Assembly: GCA_022842745.1 (NCBI GenBank)
Contig: JALHPA010000194.1
Span: forward strand, 1-6,094
Direction of reading: 5' to 3'
DNA length: 6,094 bases
Source: Pirellulales bacterium
GTDB lineage: Bacteria; Planctomycetota; Planctomycetia; Pirellulales; JALHPA01
Shown: positions 5,691 through 6,094 of the stretch, piece by piece
Position numbering within the stretch: the stretch's first letter is position 1
Layout of the letters: each line of letters begins with the position of its first letter
Position numbers and translations under genes: made by a program
Notes under the pieces: model-generated
The model's input: only the letters and a program-made list of their open reading frames with translations
Database searches by the model: none
What the model was told of the DNA's origin: nothing

Positions 5691-6094
5691 TGGCGGTCTT
5701 GTCGCGTTTCCATCGGGTAAGCATTGCCCCTAAGCATCTCCGGCCGTGGCCAAGTTTCCCCAATCCGAACAATGCCACCAGCAAGCCTAGTCCACAAACC
5801 GAGACCGTGCGCCCGATCGAAACGCTGGCCGGCTGGAAGGAAAACTCCGCGACAAACGGACCGCCCGCAACGACTATGCCGAGAAAATCGCCGTTCACGC
5901 GGATCGGCGCCTCCTCCCGCCCGTTGATCGCTCCCCGCCAACCGGTGTGAAAACTCTCCGTCAGGCACAAAACGCTCGTCCCCCTCGCCACGCCCTTCAC
6001 AATCAGCCGCCCCGGCCGATCGAGCGCCACGGACGCCGTTCCTCCCTCCGCTTTGCTGCCAGAACCGCGCTCGTCGTCCCCGTTCGGGCCAGTC
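5683..6094 (-). CDS. YfhO-like membrane protein, C-terminal part, cut by window edge
   Basis: The minus-strand frame is open from the window end to the TAA at 5685-5683, giving the last 136 residues. It contains a beta-rich extracytoplasmic segment with GRLIVKGVARGTSVLCLTES followed by FHTGWRGAINGREEAP and PFVAEFSFQPASVSIGR. It then has one membrane helix (VCGLGLLVALFGLG) and a short basic tail. The pattern 'long-lived strand, then GW...NG..., then F.P.S...G, then last helix' is the C-terminal end of YfhO/GT-C-like multi-spanning proteins, where it reads as yyPGWkayvdGke. An in-frame GTG at 6030 exists but is internal, since family-like sequence continues upstream. In Bacillus and Listeria, YfhO-type proteins work with a CsbB-like GT2 enzyme; the same pairing is seen here through an 8-base overlap. 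Other large glycan-related membrane proteins with this C-terminal domain are possible. Confidence 0.68.
   Translation of the reverse strand, partial: TGPNGDDERGSGSKAEGGTASVALDRPGRLIVKGVARGTSVLCLTESFHTGWRGAINGREEAPIRVNGDFLGIVVAGGPFVAEFSFQPASVSIGRTVSVCGLGLLVALFGLGKLGHGRRCLGAMLTRWKRDKTAND

Noticed and set aside
1..6094. CRISPR, tRNA, rRNA, toxin-antitoxin, phage or transposon signals
   Set aside because: No regularly spaced repeats, cloverleaf, terminal inverted repeats, or transposase/integrase motifs were seen on either strand.

Overview
The window is GC-rich bacterial chromosome. It holds seven protein-coding genes (two cut by the window edges), no RNA genes, no CRISPR array and no recognisable transposable element. 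Gene families (DUF5690 permease, phytoene-desaturase-like flavoprotein beside a FabZ-like dehydratase, GtrB-type glycosyltransferase beside a YfhO-like protein) and the near absence of Shine-Dalgarno sequences fit a member of the Planctomycetota/Verrucomicrobiota (PVC) group, most likely a planctomycete. This assignment is inferred from family knowledge, not from a marker gene.

Layout: (1) bases 1-377, minus strand: N-terminal 125 residues of a DAO-fold FAD oxidoreductase resembling the TIGR03364 family, which is linked to aminophosphonate catabolism. (2) bases 378-673: divergent intergenic region. (3) bases 674-4427, plus strand: four genes with gaps of 41, 56 and 48 bases that look like one operon: a DUF5690/MFS-like permease, a CrtI-like FAD oxidoreductase, a FabZ-like hot-dog dehydratase and a small two-helix membrane protein. 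(4) bases 4428-4523: short convergent gap without a clear terminator. (5) bases 4524-6094, minus strand: a YfhO-like membrane protein (C-terminus only) overlapping by 8 bases a GtrB/CsbB-type polyprenyl-phosphate glycosyltransferase.

How the genes may work together: the left divergent pair suggests uptake plus oxidative deamination of an organic amine or aminophosphonate. The flavoprotein and FabZ-like protein suggest acyl-chain desaturation/dehydration of a special lipid or polyene. The right-hand pair matches the known arrangement in which a GT2 enzyme charges undecaprenyl phosphate with a sugar and a GT-C-like YfhO partner uses it outside the membrane. All three are functional inferences.

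Below gene level, the most notable item is a 30-base REP-like hairpin, followed by tandem copies of its right arm, inside the 3' end of the permease gene, where it has been translated into a Gly/Pro/Gln/Ser/Thr tail. I saw no convincing evidence of a wholly new defence or mobile system here.
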